Of a DNA stretch of 64,000 nucleotides, positions 17,258-26,039 are shown piece after piece. Each line of letters begins with the position of its first letter. Within the stretch, counting starts at the first letter, position 1. The notes under the pieces are model-generated. The model ran no database searches. It was not told where the DNA came from and saw only the letters and a program-made list of their open reading frames with translations. Both the position numbers and the translations under genes were made by a program. This DNA is from NORP233 sp050186825 (GTDB lineage Bacteria > Planctomycetota > J058). The stretch spans positions 62,001-126,000 of the forward strand of contig JBFWYD010000022.1 in NCBI GenBank assembly GCA_050186825.1, read 5' to 3'.

Positions 17258-18280
17258 CTAGGCTTCCGTCACAGTCTCGGTCGCCGCCAGGCCCGCCTGG
17301 TCGGCCGCCCGGTCCTCACCCTCGAGCAGGGGCAAGGCTCCTCGAGAACGTGTGCGCCCAGCGATCCAGAGGACCAGGGCCGGCAAGCCGGTGACCAAGA
17401 CCCCCAGCTGGCTGGTGCTCAGCCCTAACGCTCCTCCCCGGGGGTCGGCGCGCAGGGACTCGATCAGGAACCGTCCCGGGGCGTAGAGCACGAGCAGGGC
17501 GAGGAAGACCTCGCCATGAAAGCGCCGCCGCTGGATCAGGAGGCGCAGCGCCAGGAACACGGCCAAGGCTGCGGCGGAGGACAGGAGGGCGGTCGGATAG
17601 CGCGGGACCCCACCGACGGGGGGTCCGTACCAACTGGGCTGGTGGGCCCACCAGGCGGGCGGGCAGACGGCGCCGTAGCAGCACCCGCCCAGGAAGCAAC
17701 CGATCCGGCCAAAGACCAGGCCGAGGGCGATCGCAGGCGAGGTCAGGTCCGCGACGTCGCGCAGGTCCTGCCCGTGGCGCCAGGCGACGGTCAGGCAGAG
17801 CGCCACAGCCAGCGCGAGCCCGCCGATGTAGGCCAGTCCGCCCCGCCAGAACTGGAGGGCGTAGCCCGGATGGGCGCGGTACCACAGCCAGGCGGGCACC
17901 TGCGTAGGGTCACGGCGGATCGCCGCGACCATCTCGTCGCGCACGGGACCCGGAGGGACTCGGGCCACGAAGGACCAGGGCGCAGCGACGGGAGCGGACG
18001 CGAGGGCCTCCTCGAGCAGGGCGCGCCCCGCCGGGTCGAGCTCGGGGAGCCGCGCCCGCAGGTCGTCGAGTTCGTGCGAGGTGAGCGCGTGCCCCGGCAG
18101 AGGCTCCGCCACCACGTGGAGGACGCGAGACCCGACGATCCCGCCCACCACCGCGGCGATGCACACGTCGATCAGCGCCAGGCGGGCGATCCCCAGCCGC
18201 GGGGCCCAGCGCAGCGCCCAGTGGCAGCCCAGCGCCATCCCGATCGAGAGCAGGAGGAAGTAGGGGGAGCCCGTGTCCAT
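17258..18280 (-). CDS. lgt: Prolipoprotein diacylglyceryl transferase
   Basis: 340 aa inner-membrane enzyme that attaches diacylglycerol to lipobox cysteines. Signature segments are GGLAYIGG, the Lgt core GRIGCFLGGCCYG (about residue 195), RYPTALLSS and GRFLIESLRADPRG...GLSTSQ. Several hydrophobic helices span the protein. It is longer than typical enzymes (270-290 aa) because of about 60 extra residues between the first helices (LPELDPAGRALLEEAL... up to WYRAHPGYALQFWRGG). It starts 20 bp after the upstream kinase stop on the same strand, so the two form an operon. Several lipoproteins in this window are potential substrates. Confidence 0.93.
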   Translation of the reverse strand: MDTGSPYFLLLSIGMALGCHWALRWAPRLGIARLALIDVCIAAVVGGIVGSRVLHVVAEPLPGHALTSHELDDLRARLPELDPAGRALLEEALASAPVAAPWSFVARVPPGPVRDEMVAAIRRDPTQVPAWLWYRAHPGYALQFWRGGLAYIGGLALAVALCLTVAWRHGQDLRDVADLTSPAIALGLVFGRIGCFLGGCCYGAVCPPAWWAHQPSWYGPPVGGVPRYPTALLSSAAALAVFLALRLLIQRRRFHGEVFLALLVLYAPGRFLIESLRADPRGGALGLSTSQLGVLVTGLPALVLWIAGRTRSRGALPLLEGEDRAADQAGLAATETVTEA

Positions 18281-18300
18281 GCGCGGCTACCGCCGAGCGC

Positions 18301-20970
18301 TCACCCGTGGCGCTCGCGCACCAGCCGCCACACCTCCTCGAGCGTGGCCTCGATGGAGCGCGGGACGGTGACTCGGCCGTGCGTGAACACGAAGGACCCA
18401 CGCCGGGTGGTGAACAGCTGCACGGCAGCGTCGAGCCCCGCGGTGGTCCCCTGCTCGGCGTGGAGCATGCGCCCCTCCGAGAACCAGATCACCCCTTGGG
18501 TCTGCTCGTTCTCGGTGATCGTCAGGGTCCCCGAGTGGTGCTTCCAGTCGATGATCTCGATCACGTCGCGCAGCGCGAGGCGGGTCAGATCGCCGGCGAA
18601 GCTCGGCGTATGGCTCTTCCCCCAGTCCTCCTCGCCCTTGAGGATCCGCGTCGAGCCACCCCGGTCGTCGACCGTCCACTCCGCGCCGCTCAGCACGCGG
18701 ACCACGAACTCGAAGCCGCCGAAGCCGATCCGATCCTCGTCGTGCAGGGGTGTGGGCGCCTTGAGCCGAAAGCCGTTCAGGCTGGTCCCGTTGAGCGAGC
18801 CGAGGTCCTTGACCACGAAGGCCCGTCCGTCCCAGGCCACCTCGGCGTGGCGACGCGACACGAGGTCCGACTTGATCCGCACCTCGACCGTCGGGTCTCG
18901 CCCGATGTGATAGACGCGCTCCCGAGAGAGCAGGAGCGGCGTGTCGAGCACGGGCGAGAGCAGGCAGTGCGGCGCGCTGGCGACCTCCTCGGGGGGATAG
19001 CCTCGGCCGGTCGGGCTGGCGCCCGCGGCCGCGGGGAGCCCCGGATCGCGAACCCGCGCCGCGTCCATGCTGATCGTGCGTCGACTCCGGCGCCGCCGGC
19101 CCGCGCGGCGCAGCAGGTCGTCATTGACGACGTTCGCCTCGGTGGTGTGGCCCCAGCCCCCCCCGCCTTCGGTCGGCGGAGGCGTCGGGGCGTGCGGGCG
19201 CCGCGGCTGGCGCTGGAGCGGGGAGGTGGGGCGCGGCGCCTGGATCGAAGGCCCAGCGGCCTCACCCGGCCGCTCGATCCGATCCGAGGGAGGCCGCGGA
19301 ATCCGGTCCGAGGGACGGGGCAGCCGGTCCGACGGCGGCGGCGGCGGAGGGGGACGATCCGAGGGCACGCGTGCGCGCTCGGAGGGGGGCCGCTGAGGTG
19401 GGCGGTCCTGGGGGGGAGGAGGCGCGCGCCGCGGAGGCGCGCCAGGGCCCGGCGGCGGGGTACGGCTGCCGTGCAGAGGCGCGCCGGGGCTCGGCGGCGG
19501 CGTGCGGCTCGGCGCGGCCGGGGGCGGAGAGCGCGGCGGCGGCGCAGGCCTCGAGGCGGGCGCCGGGGCCGTCGCGTCCATCTCCTGGAGCCAGTCCATG
19601 CTCTCGGCCTGAGGGTCCGGGGTGGGGGCCCGCAGCCGCTCGCTGTCGCGACGCCGCCGCGCGGGCTCCGCCGCGGGCTCACCCAGCCGCTGGAAGCGCC
19701 CGCTCTCGCTGCCGCGCTCGATCCGGCCGGTCTCACGCTCTCGCGTCGCCGCCCCGGCCTCGAGCCCGTAGAGGCGGGCGGCGCGCAGCAGCGGGTGCTC
19801 CCGGCCCTCGCCCACGCTGGCCAGATCCTGTTGGAAGGGCAGGAAGACGCGCGAGCCGCCGACGCCGTGCTCCTCCTCGTGCCCGCGCCGGCTGCGGATG
19901 CAGCACAGCCGCTCGAAGTCGCGCTTCATGTCGGCCGCGCTGCCGCGGGCCTCGGGGTTGGGGTCGAGCCGCTGGACGAGGAAGCGGTGGAGCGCGAGAT
20001 CGAAGGCGGCCCGATCCGCGCTGGTGAACCTCGTGTCCTCGAACACGACGCGGCGCACGATCTCGTCCGAGACGGCGCTGATCTCGCCGCGGCGCTCCGC
20101 GGACTTGGCCGCGATCACCGACTCCATGTCGTTGTGGTCGGGCGGGGTCTTGAGGTGGCTGTATGGCGGGTGCCCGCTGATCAGCGCGTAGAGCAGGAGC
20201 GCGGCCGCGTAGACGTCGATGCTCGGGTGGAAGGTCAGCCCGAGCTCCCCGTCCGCGCGGCGGGTCTCCACCACCGCCTCGGGCGGCGCGTAGAAGGGGG
20301 TGATCTGGGGCGCGATCCCCTCGGGGGCCTCGCCGCGGTTCCAGGCCTCGAGGTAGTTGCGGCTGCGGGTGGCCCCGAAGTCGATCAGCACCGCCCGGTA
20401 GTTGCGGCGTACGACCCGCCCGAACACCTCGTTGCCCTCGAGCGGGCGCTCCTTCGAGGCCACGTCGATGAGGAGGTTGGCGAGCTTGACGTCGTGATGC
20501 ACGAAGCCCAGGCGCTCCAGGTAGGCCAGGGCGTTGAGCAGCTCGTAGGTCAGGTCGATCGCGGTGTCCAAGGGCAGGCAGGGGTAGCGCGCGCGCTTGT
20601 CGCGGCGCATCCCCTCGTCCACGGAGGCCTTGGCCATGAGGAGCAGCGGGTTCTGGTAGGCGCGGCGGAATCCGATGATCAGGTGCCCAGCCGGCGTGAT
20701 CCCCACCCCCACGCAGTGCACGATGTTGCGGTGGAAGAGCTTCTTGAACAGCTCGATCTCCACCTCGAGCGAGTGGTCGGCGCCCCGCCCCTCGAAGCGC
20801 TGCATCTTGAGGACGACCTGGGTCCCGTCCTCGAGCTCTCCCCCGTAGACCTTGGCCATGCCGCCCAGGCCCAGGAGCTTGGCCGTGGTGCACTGGACCT
20901 TGCGGCGCGTTCGCAAGCTCGTGAGCTGGACGACGGTCCCGGGATCGAGGCTGGCTTCGCGCTTTGCCAC
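18301..20970 (-). CDS. Ser/Thr protein kinase with FHA and DUF4388 domains
   Basis: 889 aa from a GTG. The kinase domain (about residues 30-340) has LGLGGMAKVYGG, the VAIK-like VVLKM, an unusual catalytic loop HHDVKLANLL (HHD for HRD) and DFGATRSRN in place of DFG-L. A Pro/Arg-rich disordered linker spans about 430-620 with repeated PSDR(I/L)PRP units. An FHA domain lies near 680-770 (HIGRDP, SRRHAEV, LGSLNGTSLNG), and a C-terminal DUF4388/PATAN-like domain near 785-885 (FAGDLTRLALRDVIEIID, GTLTI, GVIWFSEGRMLHAE). It is cytoplasmic, with no membrane segment. The degenerate HRD and activation loop suggest divergent regulation. Confidence 0.9.
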   Translation of the reverse strand: MAKREASLDPGTVVQLTSLRTRRKVQCTTAKLLGLGGMAKVYGGELEDGTQVVLKMQRFEGRGADHSLEVEIELFKKLFHRNIVHCVGVGITPAGHLIIGFRRAYQNPLLLMAKASVDEGMRRDKRARYPCLPLDTAIDLTYELLNALAYLERLGFVHHDVKLANLLIDVASKERPLEGNEVFGRVVRRNYRAVLIDFGATRSRNYLEAWNRGEAPEGIAPQITPFYAPPEAVVETRRADGELGLTFHPSIDVYAAALLLYALISGHPPYSHLKTPPDHNDMESVIAAKSAERRGEISAVSDEIVRRVVFEDTRFTSADRAAFDLALHRFLVQRLDPNPEARGSAADMKRDFERLCCIRSRRGHEEEHGVGGSRVFLPFQQDLASVGEGREHPLLRAARLYGLEAGAATRERETGRIERGSESGRFQRLGEPAAEPARRRRDSERLRAPTPDPQAESMDWLQEMDATAPAPASRPAPPPRSPPPAAPSRTPPPSPGAPLHGSRTPPPGPGAPPRRAPPPPQDRPPQRPPSERARVPSDRPPPPPPPSDRLPRPSDRIPRPPSDRIERPGEAAGPSIQAPRPTSPLQRQPRRPHAPTPPPTEGGGGWGHTTEANVVNDDLLRRAGRRRRSRRTISMDAARVRDPGLPAAAGASPTGRGYPPEEVASAPHCLLSPVLDTPLLLSRERVYHIGRDPTVEVRIKSDLVSRRHAEVAWDGRAFVVKDLGSLNGTSLNGFRLKAPTPLHDEDRIGFGGFEFVVRVLSGAEWTVDDRGGSTRILKGEEDWGKSHTPSFAGDLTRLALRDVIEIIDWKHHSGTLTITENEQTQGVIWFSEGRMLHAEQGTTAGLDAAVQLFTTRRGSFVFTHGRVTVPRSIEATLEEVWRLVRERHG

Positions 20971-21072
20971 GGCCCTATCCTTGTCCCACCGCTCGGCTCA
21001 GGCAAGTCCGCCGTCGGGGCCGCCGGGCGCAATCGCTCAGTCGTCTCGGCGGCGTGACGGGGCCCCGCACGG

Positions 21073-22425
21073 CTACTCCCGCCGCAGCGCGTCGACGGGC
21101 TCGAGCCGCGCCGCCCGCCATGCGGGATAGAGGCCGGCGACGGCCGCCACGAAGGTGCCCAGAGCCACGGCGCTCGCCCCCACCCAGGGCTCCACCAGGA
21201 AGAACCCCCGCTGGACCTGGGCGGCCGCCTGGGGAAGGAGGTACGAGGCCAGCGCGTTGGAGAGCTTGCCGATCCCCCAGCCGCCCAGCAACCCGACCAG
21301 CCCGCCCAGGACCCCGATCGAGCCGGCCTCGACCAGGAAGATCCGCCGCACGTCCCGGTCACGGGCGCCGAGGGCCTTGAGCACGCCGATCTCTCGCGTC
21401 CGCTCGAGCACGGCCATCAGCATGGTGTTGGCGATCCCGAAGAAGGCGACGACCAGGCCCACGGCCCCGAAGAAGGCGAGCATGGCCTTGACCACGGCGA
21501 ACACGACCTCGATCACCTGCAGGTAGTCGTAGATCGTCTCGGTCTTGAAGTGGAGCCGCTTGATCTCCTCCTGGACGGGCCGGACGTCCTCGTGCCCGGC
21601 CACGCGCACGACCACGCGCATGTGTTCGCCCGCCGGCATGCCCGTGGGGAAGCCGAAGCGCTGCTGGAGGAGCATCGCGGCCTCCATGGGGACGTGCAGC
21701 AGCCGCCCCATGAAGCCAAAGCGCGCGCTGTCGTAGACCCCGATCACGTCCAACTCCAGGACCTCGAGGCCGGGCGGTCGCACGTACTCGAAGGCGGGCT
21801 CCGCCTTCTGCCCGGGCGCGGGCGGCGGGCTCGGGACGGGCTTGCGGACGTAGCGCCGGAGGGCTTGGACGTGGGTCAGGGCCAGCTTGGTGCCGACCGC
21901 GTCCTTGGCGGAGGCGTATCCCAGGCGAGGAAGCAGCGCGGAGGGCAGCACGCACACGTTGCTCGAGGGGGAGAGCCCCCAATAGCGGCCCGCGAGGAGG
22001 GTGGGCGGGTAGGTGGGCTCGAGCGCCTCGGCCGGGAGCCCGCAGGCGGCCACCGGCGTGATCCGGTGGTTCGCCTCGAGCGCGAGGACTGGCATCACTT
22101 CGGGGTAGGCCGCGACCACCCTCGGCACCTGGCGCAGCTCGGCGACGGCGGCGTCGTTGAGGGGCGGCCCCTCGGGCTCGTCGTCACCTCCGTCGAGGAG
22201 CGCCCGCACACCGCGGCCACGCCCCTGGCGCTCGACGACGATGCGCGTGATCAGCTCGGTCTTGTCGAACTCGGCCGTGAACATGCGCTGCAGCCCGCTC
22301 GCGAGCGAGACGAGCAGGACCAGAGTGCACACCCCCACGGCGACCCCGCTGACGGTCAGCGCCGTCCGCAGGGGCCTCCGGCGCAGGTTTCCGAGCGCGA
22401 AGCCGCCGACGTCGCTGAGCCTCAC
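21073..22425 (-). CDS. MacB/LolC-type ABC transporter permease (FtsX fold)
   Basis: 450 aa. The GTG start overlaps the TGA of the ATPase gene (GTGA). The N-terminal helix (LRTALTVSGVAVGVCTLVLLVSLASGLQ, internal to residues 15-45) is followed by a large periplasmic domain (about 50-315). Three C-terminal helices (FAVVKAMLAFFGAVGLVVAFFGIANTML region and onward) are typical of FtsX/MacB permeases, with the conserved ERTREIGVLKALGA coupling segment and a final PAWRAARLEPVDALRRE. It probably works as a dimer with the adjacent ATPase, in lipoprotein release or efflux. No periplasmic adaptor gene is present here. Confidence 0.92.
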   Translation of the reverse strand: MRLSDVGGFALGNLRRRPLRTALTVSGVAVGVCTLVLLVSLASGLQRMFTAEFDKTELITRIVVERQGRGRGVRALLDGGDDEPEGPPLNDAAVAELRQVPRVVAAYPEVMPVLALEANHRITPVAACGLPAEALEPTYPPTLLAGRYWGLSPSSNVCVLPSALLPRLGYASAKDAVGTKLALTHVQALRRYVRKPVPSPPPAPGQKAEPAFEYVRPPGLEVLELDVIGVYDSARFGFMGRLLHVPMEAAMLLQQRFGFPTGMPAGEHMRVVVRVAGHEDVRPVQEEIKRLHFKTETIYDYLQVIEVVFAVVKAMLAFFGAVGLVVAFFGIANTMLMAVLERTREIGVLKALGARDRDVRRIFLVEAGSIGVLGGLVGLLGGWGIGKLSNALASYLLPQAAAQVQRGFFLVEPWVGASAVALGTFVAAVAGLYPAWRAARLEPVDALRRE

Positions 22426-23285
22426 GCGGCGCCCCCGAGCCCGTCCGCAGGCCCCTCGTCGCCCGGCCCCTCGTCGCCCGGACCCTCGTCGAGCGGCCCC
22501 TCGGAAGCACCAACCTCGGCGGCCGCGGCGGCCTTGGAGCCCCCGCGCGCGGGGCGATCGCGCTGGACCTTCCCGTCGGCCATCTCGATCACGCGCTGGC
22601 AGTAGCGCTCGGCCTGCTCCCGATCGTGGGTGACCAGGACGACCGTCCGACCTTCCTCCTCATGCAGCGAGCGGATCATCCCCATGATGGTGGCGGCCGT
22701 GCGGGAGTCGAGGTTGCCCGTCGGCTCGTCTGCCAGCAGCAAGCTGGGGTCGTTGGCCAGGGAGCGGGCGATCGCGACCCGCTGGCGCTCACCGCCCGAG
22801 AGCTCGGCCGGGCGGTGCCCGGCTCGCTCCGCCAAGCCGACGCGCGCCAGGAGCTCGCCCGCGCGCTGCTTGCGCGCGCTCGCGCCGAGGGCGCCCGCGA
22901 GGCGCAGGGGAAGGGCCACGTTCTCGAGCGCCGTCAGGTGGGACACGAGGTTGAAGGACTGAAAAATGAAGCCGACGGTCCGACGGCGATAGGCGGCGAG
23001 CTCGTCGGAGCGACGCCCCCGCAGCGGCGTCCCGTCGATCAGGACCTGCCCGGAGGTCGGCTGATCGAGCCCGCCCAGCACGTTCAACAGGGTCGACTTA
23101 CCGCTCCCCGAGCGCCCCACGATCGCCACGAACTCGCCCCGCGAGATCGAGAGCTCCACCCCCTCGAGCGCGCGGACGGTGGTCTCGCCCAGGGCGTAGA
23201 TCTTGTGCACGCCGATCAGCTCGACGAGGCGGTCAGCGGTGGCGGCCTCGCCGGAGGGCGAGGGCTGCGCCTGGGGGTCCTGCAT
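22422..23285 (-). CDS. LolD/MacB-type ABC transporter ATP-binding protein
   Basis: 287 aa from the ATG at 23285, preceded by AGGAGAG; an in-frame ATG 96 bp upstream lacks a ribosome-binding site. Walker A is GRSGSGKST, the Q-loop FQSFNLV, the signature LSGGERQR, Walker B LLLADEPTG with NLDS, and the H-loop VTHDRE. The fold is standard up to about residue 240. The last 45 residues are Ala/Gly/acidic with GDEGP repeats and probably disordered. It is first in the operon with the permease. A TAAGAT hexamer about 60 bp upstream could be the promoter, lying back to back with that of the divergent lipoprotein gene. Confidence 0.92.
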   Translation of the reverse strand: MQDPQAQPSPSGEAATADRLVELIGVHKIYALGETTVRALEGVELSISRGEFVAIVGRSGSGKSTLLNVLGGLDQPTSGQVLIDGTPLRGRRSDELAAYRRRTVGFIFQSFNLVSHLTALENVALPLRLAGALGASARKQRAGELLARVGLAERAGHRPAELSGGERQRVAIARSLANDPSLLLADEPTGNLDSRTAATIMGMIRSLHEEEGRTVVLVTHDREQAERYCQRVIEMADGKVQRDRPARGGSKAAAAAEVGASEGPLDEGPGDEGPGDEGPADGLGGAA

Positions 23286-23411
23286 CACGCTCTCCTGGAG
23301 GGCCTGGCCTGCTGCGCGGCGCGCCTCGGCGGGAGCTGCACAGCCGCCGGATCTTACCTGCGGGGTCGCTCCTGGTAACAATGCGCCTCCGCTCGCGACC
23401 CGGAGGTCTCC

Positions 23412-24629
23412 TTGCCTCGCCCCTCGCCCTCACCAGCCCGCGTGTGCACCCGCCTCCTCCTCCTGGCCCTGCTGCTCCCGGCGCAGGGCTGTGTGTTCGC
23501 CGCCGGCGGAGTGCTCCTGGACAGCATCACCAAGCCCGACCCGCCCCGGGTGTCGACGAGCTGGGCCAACGGCGCGCGCGCCGTGACGTCACCCGACACC
23601 CCCAGCGAAGACGACGACCTCGACCCGATCGCCAGCTACGACGACGACGGGGAGCGCGACACCAACGAGCTCGACGACCTCGACGGCCAGGAGGGCCTCG
23701 GAGACGTCGTGGTCGACATGGGCGAAGGGATCTACCTGCTCGAGGGGCCCATTCGGCTCAAGAAGCCTCGCTCGCTGGTGCTGCGAGGCAAGGGCGCGAA
23801 CAAGACGCGGCTGCAGCTCGAGTGCGACCTCGACGAGCACGGCGCCCTGGTGATCGCCGGCGCAGGCCGGGTGCGGATCGAAGGCGTGACGCTCGTCTCC
23901 CTTCACGGAGACGGGCTGACGATCCGGGACTGCCCGCAGGTCGAGGTCGACGGGGCCCACTTCGCGGGCAGCTACCACGGCCTCCGCCTGGAGGGCTGCA
24001 AGGCGCGGGTCAGCGACAGCGTGTTCGCCGGCTGCCAGCGGGGGATCGCGGCCAAGAAGAGCGAGGTCTCGGTCTACGGGAGCGCGTTCTCCGAGTGTTG
24101 GAACGCGGTCTGGGGCCAAGGGAGCGTGTTCACGCTCGAAGCCTCGGTGTTCCTCGAGAACCGCGGAGTGTGCGCCGCCACGGTCGACGCGCGCTCGTCG
24201 CTGAAGGGCTGCCTGGTGTTCGGTCAGAAGCAGAGCATGGGCTGGAAGGGGCAGCCGGGGCTCGCCGCCGGCAACCTGGTCCACTTCCGCCACCTCGGGA
24301 CGGAGGTCGGCCCGGAGACCAACATCGAGCTCACCGCCCCCGACGACTTCCCCGACCAGGTCACCTGGCCCAGGGACCTGGACGTCGTGGCGGTTCACCT
24401 GGCCAAGTTCCGCCTCGCCCACCGCGGGGAGGCGGACCCCCCCGGTCAGCTGGCCGACTTGCGCCGCCAGCGAAGCGAGCAGCTCGCCCGCGCCTGCCAG
24501 GAGGCGCTCAAGAAGCAGGATCTGGACCCTGCGCGCGCGCTGGCTCGCCTGGCGCTGCGCTACTGGGGCGATCGAGACGTGGCCGAGGCGCCACAGGCGC
24601 TCAAGGAGATCATGGCGCTGGCCAAGTAG
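23412..24629 (+). CDS. Right-handed beta-helix lipoprotein-like exported protein
   Basis: 405 aa from a TTG with GGAGG 8 bp upstream. The signal sequence RLLLLALLLPAQGC is followed by Cys (lipobox-like, with an unusual Ala at -3), so lipidation is likely. An acidic linker (SEDDDLDPIASYDDDGERD) precedes a parallel beta-helix region (about residues 95-290) of repeated turns such as VRIEGVTLVSLHGDGLTIRDC and ARVSDSVFAGCQRGIAAK. Such domains usually bind or cleave polysaccharides; no catalytic triad was identified. The C-terminus is helical. It is divergent from the ABC transporter, whose lipoprotein-release function could concern it. Confidence 0.75.
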   Translation: MPRPSPSPARVCTRLLLLALLLPAQGCVFAAGGVLLDSITKPDPPRVSTSWANGARAVTSPDTPSEDDDLDPIASYDDDGERDTNELDDLDGQEGLGDVVVDMGEGIYLLEGPIRLKKPRSLVLRGKGANKTRLQLECDLDEHGALVIAGAGRVRIEGVTLVSLHGDGLTIRDCPQVEVDGAHFAGSYHGLRLEGCKARVSDSVFAGCQRGIAAKKSEVSVYGSAFSECWNAVWGQGSVFTLEASVFLENRGVCAATVDARSSLKGCLVFGQKQSMGWKGQPGLAAGNLVHFRHLGTEVGPETNIELTAPDDFPDQVTWPRDLDVVAVHLAKFRLAHRGEADPPGQLADLRRQRSEQLARACQEALKKQDLDPARALARLALRYWGDRDVAEAPQALKEIMALAK

Positions 24630-25020
24630 GCCCCTGTCCCAGGGATCCCCCCAGGTTCCTGTCCCAGGTCGTCGCTTCCTGACTCGAGCCCCGTGAGACG
24701 GCGTTGGGTTCACGCGACCCAATTGGGACGATCCGCGATTCCTGGTGGCCCATTGGATTCACTTGCGTCCCTCGCTACGGAGCCGGAAAGACTTGCCTGC
24801 CGTCCAGCACAGGCACGGGAGTCGCTGTAAGGGATATCAAGCAACGAGGACGACGCCCAAGCGACCTTCCTTCCTTCCTTCCTTCCTTCCTTCCTTCCTT
24901 CCTTCCTTCCTTCCGACCTTCCGCCCGCCCCGCGCGGGCATGGGCGTCCAACTCGCGCGACAATCCTTCCTTCCTTCCTTCCAACGAAAGGCCCCAGCTC
25001 CCGCTGGGGCCTTTCGCCTT
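24630..25020. other. Intergenic stretch between convergent genes with microsatellite and terminator
   Basis: Contains a near-duplicate CCTGTCCCAGG pair (24634-24668), a long CCTT microsatellite, a second short CCTT run and a strong terminator. A short open frame (24704-25024) is composed mainly of the microsatellite and is not called. Confidence 0.7.
24865..24914. repeat. (CCTT)n tetranucleotide microsatellite, about 12 units
   Basis: Uninterrupted CCTT repeats over about 50 bp, with a second short run of about 5 units at 24963-24982. Such arrays are rare in very G+C-rich genomes. Both runs lie between the 3' ends of convergent genes, so no phase-variation target is obvious. Confidence 0.9.
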
Positions 25021-25022
25021 TT
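24985..25022. terminator. Bidirectional intrinsic terminator
   Basis: Perfect 14-bp stem CGAAAGGCCCCAGC / GCTGGGGCCTTTCG with loop TCCC, followed on the plus strand by CCTTTT. The T-run overlaps the TAA of the minus-strand Rieske gene. It serves the beta-helix gene and possibly both directions. Confidence 0.88.
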
Positions 25023-25977
25023 AAGCGTCCCGCAACGCGGCGAGGAAGTGGTCGCCCCGTCTTCCCGCGCTTCCCGGCCCCACCGCGCGAGCCTGGGCGC
25101 GCGAGAGACCGTGCTGCGCGACGAGCCGGGCCAGGCCGCGCCAGAGCTCGCGAGGATGAAGCGCCGACCGAGCGGGGGAGGAGTCGTAGAGCCGAGTCCA
25201 CACGAGGGTCCCGCTGGGCGCTCGCGGCAGGAGGCTCGTCACCTCCACCGCGCTCCCGCGGTGCACGACGAGGAGGTTGGGGAACACGAACAGGCTGCCG
25301 CGTTCAGCGGCAGCGGCGGGCGCGATCAGGCCCAGGCAACGCTCCCAGGCAGACCCCGGCCGAGGCCCGTCCCACGAGTGCCCGCCGGGCAGCAAGGAGA
25401 GCTCTCCCTCAGGCGAGGAGAGCTCGTGCAGCGCGGCTGGAACGAGCTCCGTCCAAGCACGGGCCACCAGCACCTTCGACTCCAGGAGCGGACGCGTCAG
25501 CAGCGCGCCGAGCGCGCGAAGGCGAGCTCCTGGCTCCCCGAACCCGGGCGCCCCGACCGAGGGGAGCGCGGGATCCTGCCCCTCGCGGGCGAAGAGGAAG
25601 GGCCCGACCCGCGCCAGCGCGACGCGAGCGAGGCCGAGCTCGGCGTCGTCGAAGGGGGGGAGCCCCTTGCGGTCGCTGGCCCCGAGGAGCCGCCCCGAGG
25701 TGTCGAACACCCAGCCGTGGTAGGGACAGCGAAGCCTGCCCACACCAGCCTGGCGGCAGAGGCGGGTCCCGCGATGGCTGCAGGCGTTGACGAAGGCGCC
25801 GAGCTCGCCCTCGTCGTCGCGGCAGATCAGGAGCGAGCGACCCCCCGCCTCGTGCACCAGGTAGGCCCGGGGTACGGGGAGGAGGTCCTCGGTCCCGACG
25901 TAGACCCAGGCGCGCGCGAGGGGCGCCGCCACCTCGTCGGCGAAGCGCCGAGCCTCCTCTTCGCGATTCGCCTCCAT
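25021..25977 (-). CDS. Rieske [2Fe-2S] protein with degenerate oxygenase domain
   Basis: 318 aa. The Rieske ligands are intact: CSHRGTRL (about residue 66) and CPYHGW (about residue 84). The second half aligns in layout with ring-hydroxylating oxygenase alpha subunits but shows no D-x2-H-x4-H iron motif; only ALHELSS occurs in that region. It may therefore be a ferredoxin-like electron carrier or a divergent oxygenase. No signal peptide. The ATG start has a TACGCT hexamer 10 bp upstream. It is divergent from the TPR kinase across 62 bp and terminates at the shared hairpin. Confidence 0.75.
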   Translation of the reverse strand: MEANREEEARRFADEVAAPLARAWVYVGTEDLLPVPRAYLVHEAGGRSLLICRDDEGELGAFVNACSHRGTRLCRQAGVGRLRCPYHGWVFDTSGRLLGASDRKGLPPFDDAELGLARVALARVGPFLFAREGQDPALPSVGAPGFGEPGARLRALGALLTRPLLESKVLVARAWTELVPAALHELSSPEGELSLLPGGHSWDGPRPGSAWERCLGLIAPAAAAERGSLFVFPNLLVVHRGSAVEVTSLLPRAPSGTLVWTRLYDSSPARSALHPRELWRGLARLVAQHGLSRAQARAVGPGSAGRRGDHFLAALRDA

Positions 25978-26027
25978 TTCGAGCGCGAGCGTAGCAGCCC
26001 CTGCGGGCGCGCCGCCCCGGGGCCGGG

Positions 26028-26033
26028 TACCCT
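26028..26033 (+). promoter_or_regulatory. -10-like hexamer TACCCT for the TPR kinase gene
   Basis: TACCCT ends 6 bp before the GTG at 26040, with no Shine-Dalgarno; a leaderless transcript is likely. Confidence 0.42.
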
Positions 26034-26039
26034 GAGCGC

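Noticed and set aside
24865..24982. CCTT repeat as a phase-variation switch
   Set aside because: It lies downstream of the stop codons of both neighbours, so slippage cannot change a reading frame or a promoter spacing of a known gene.
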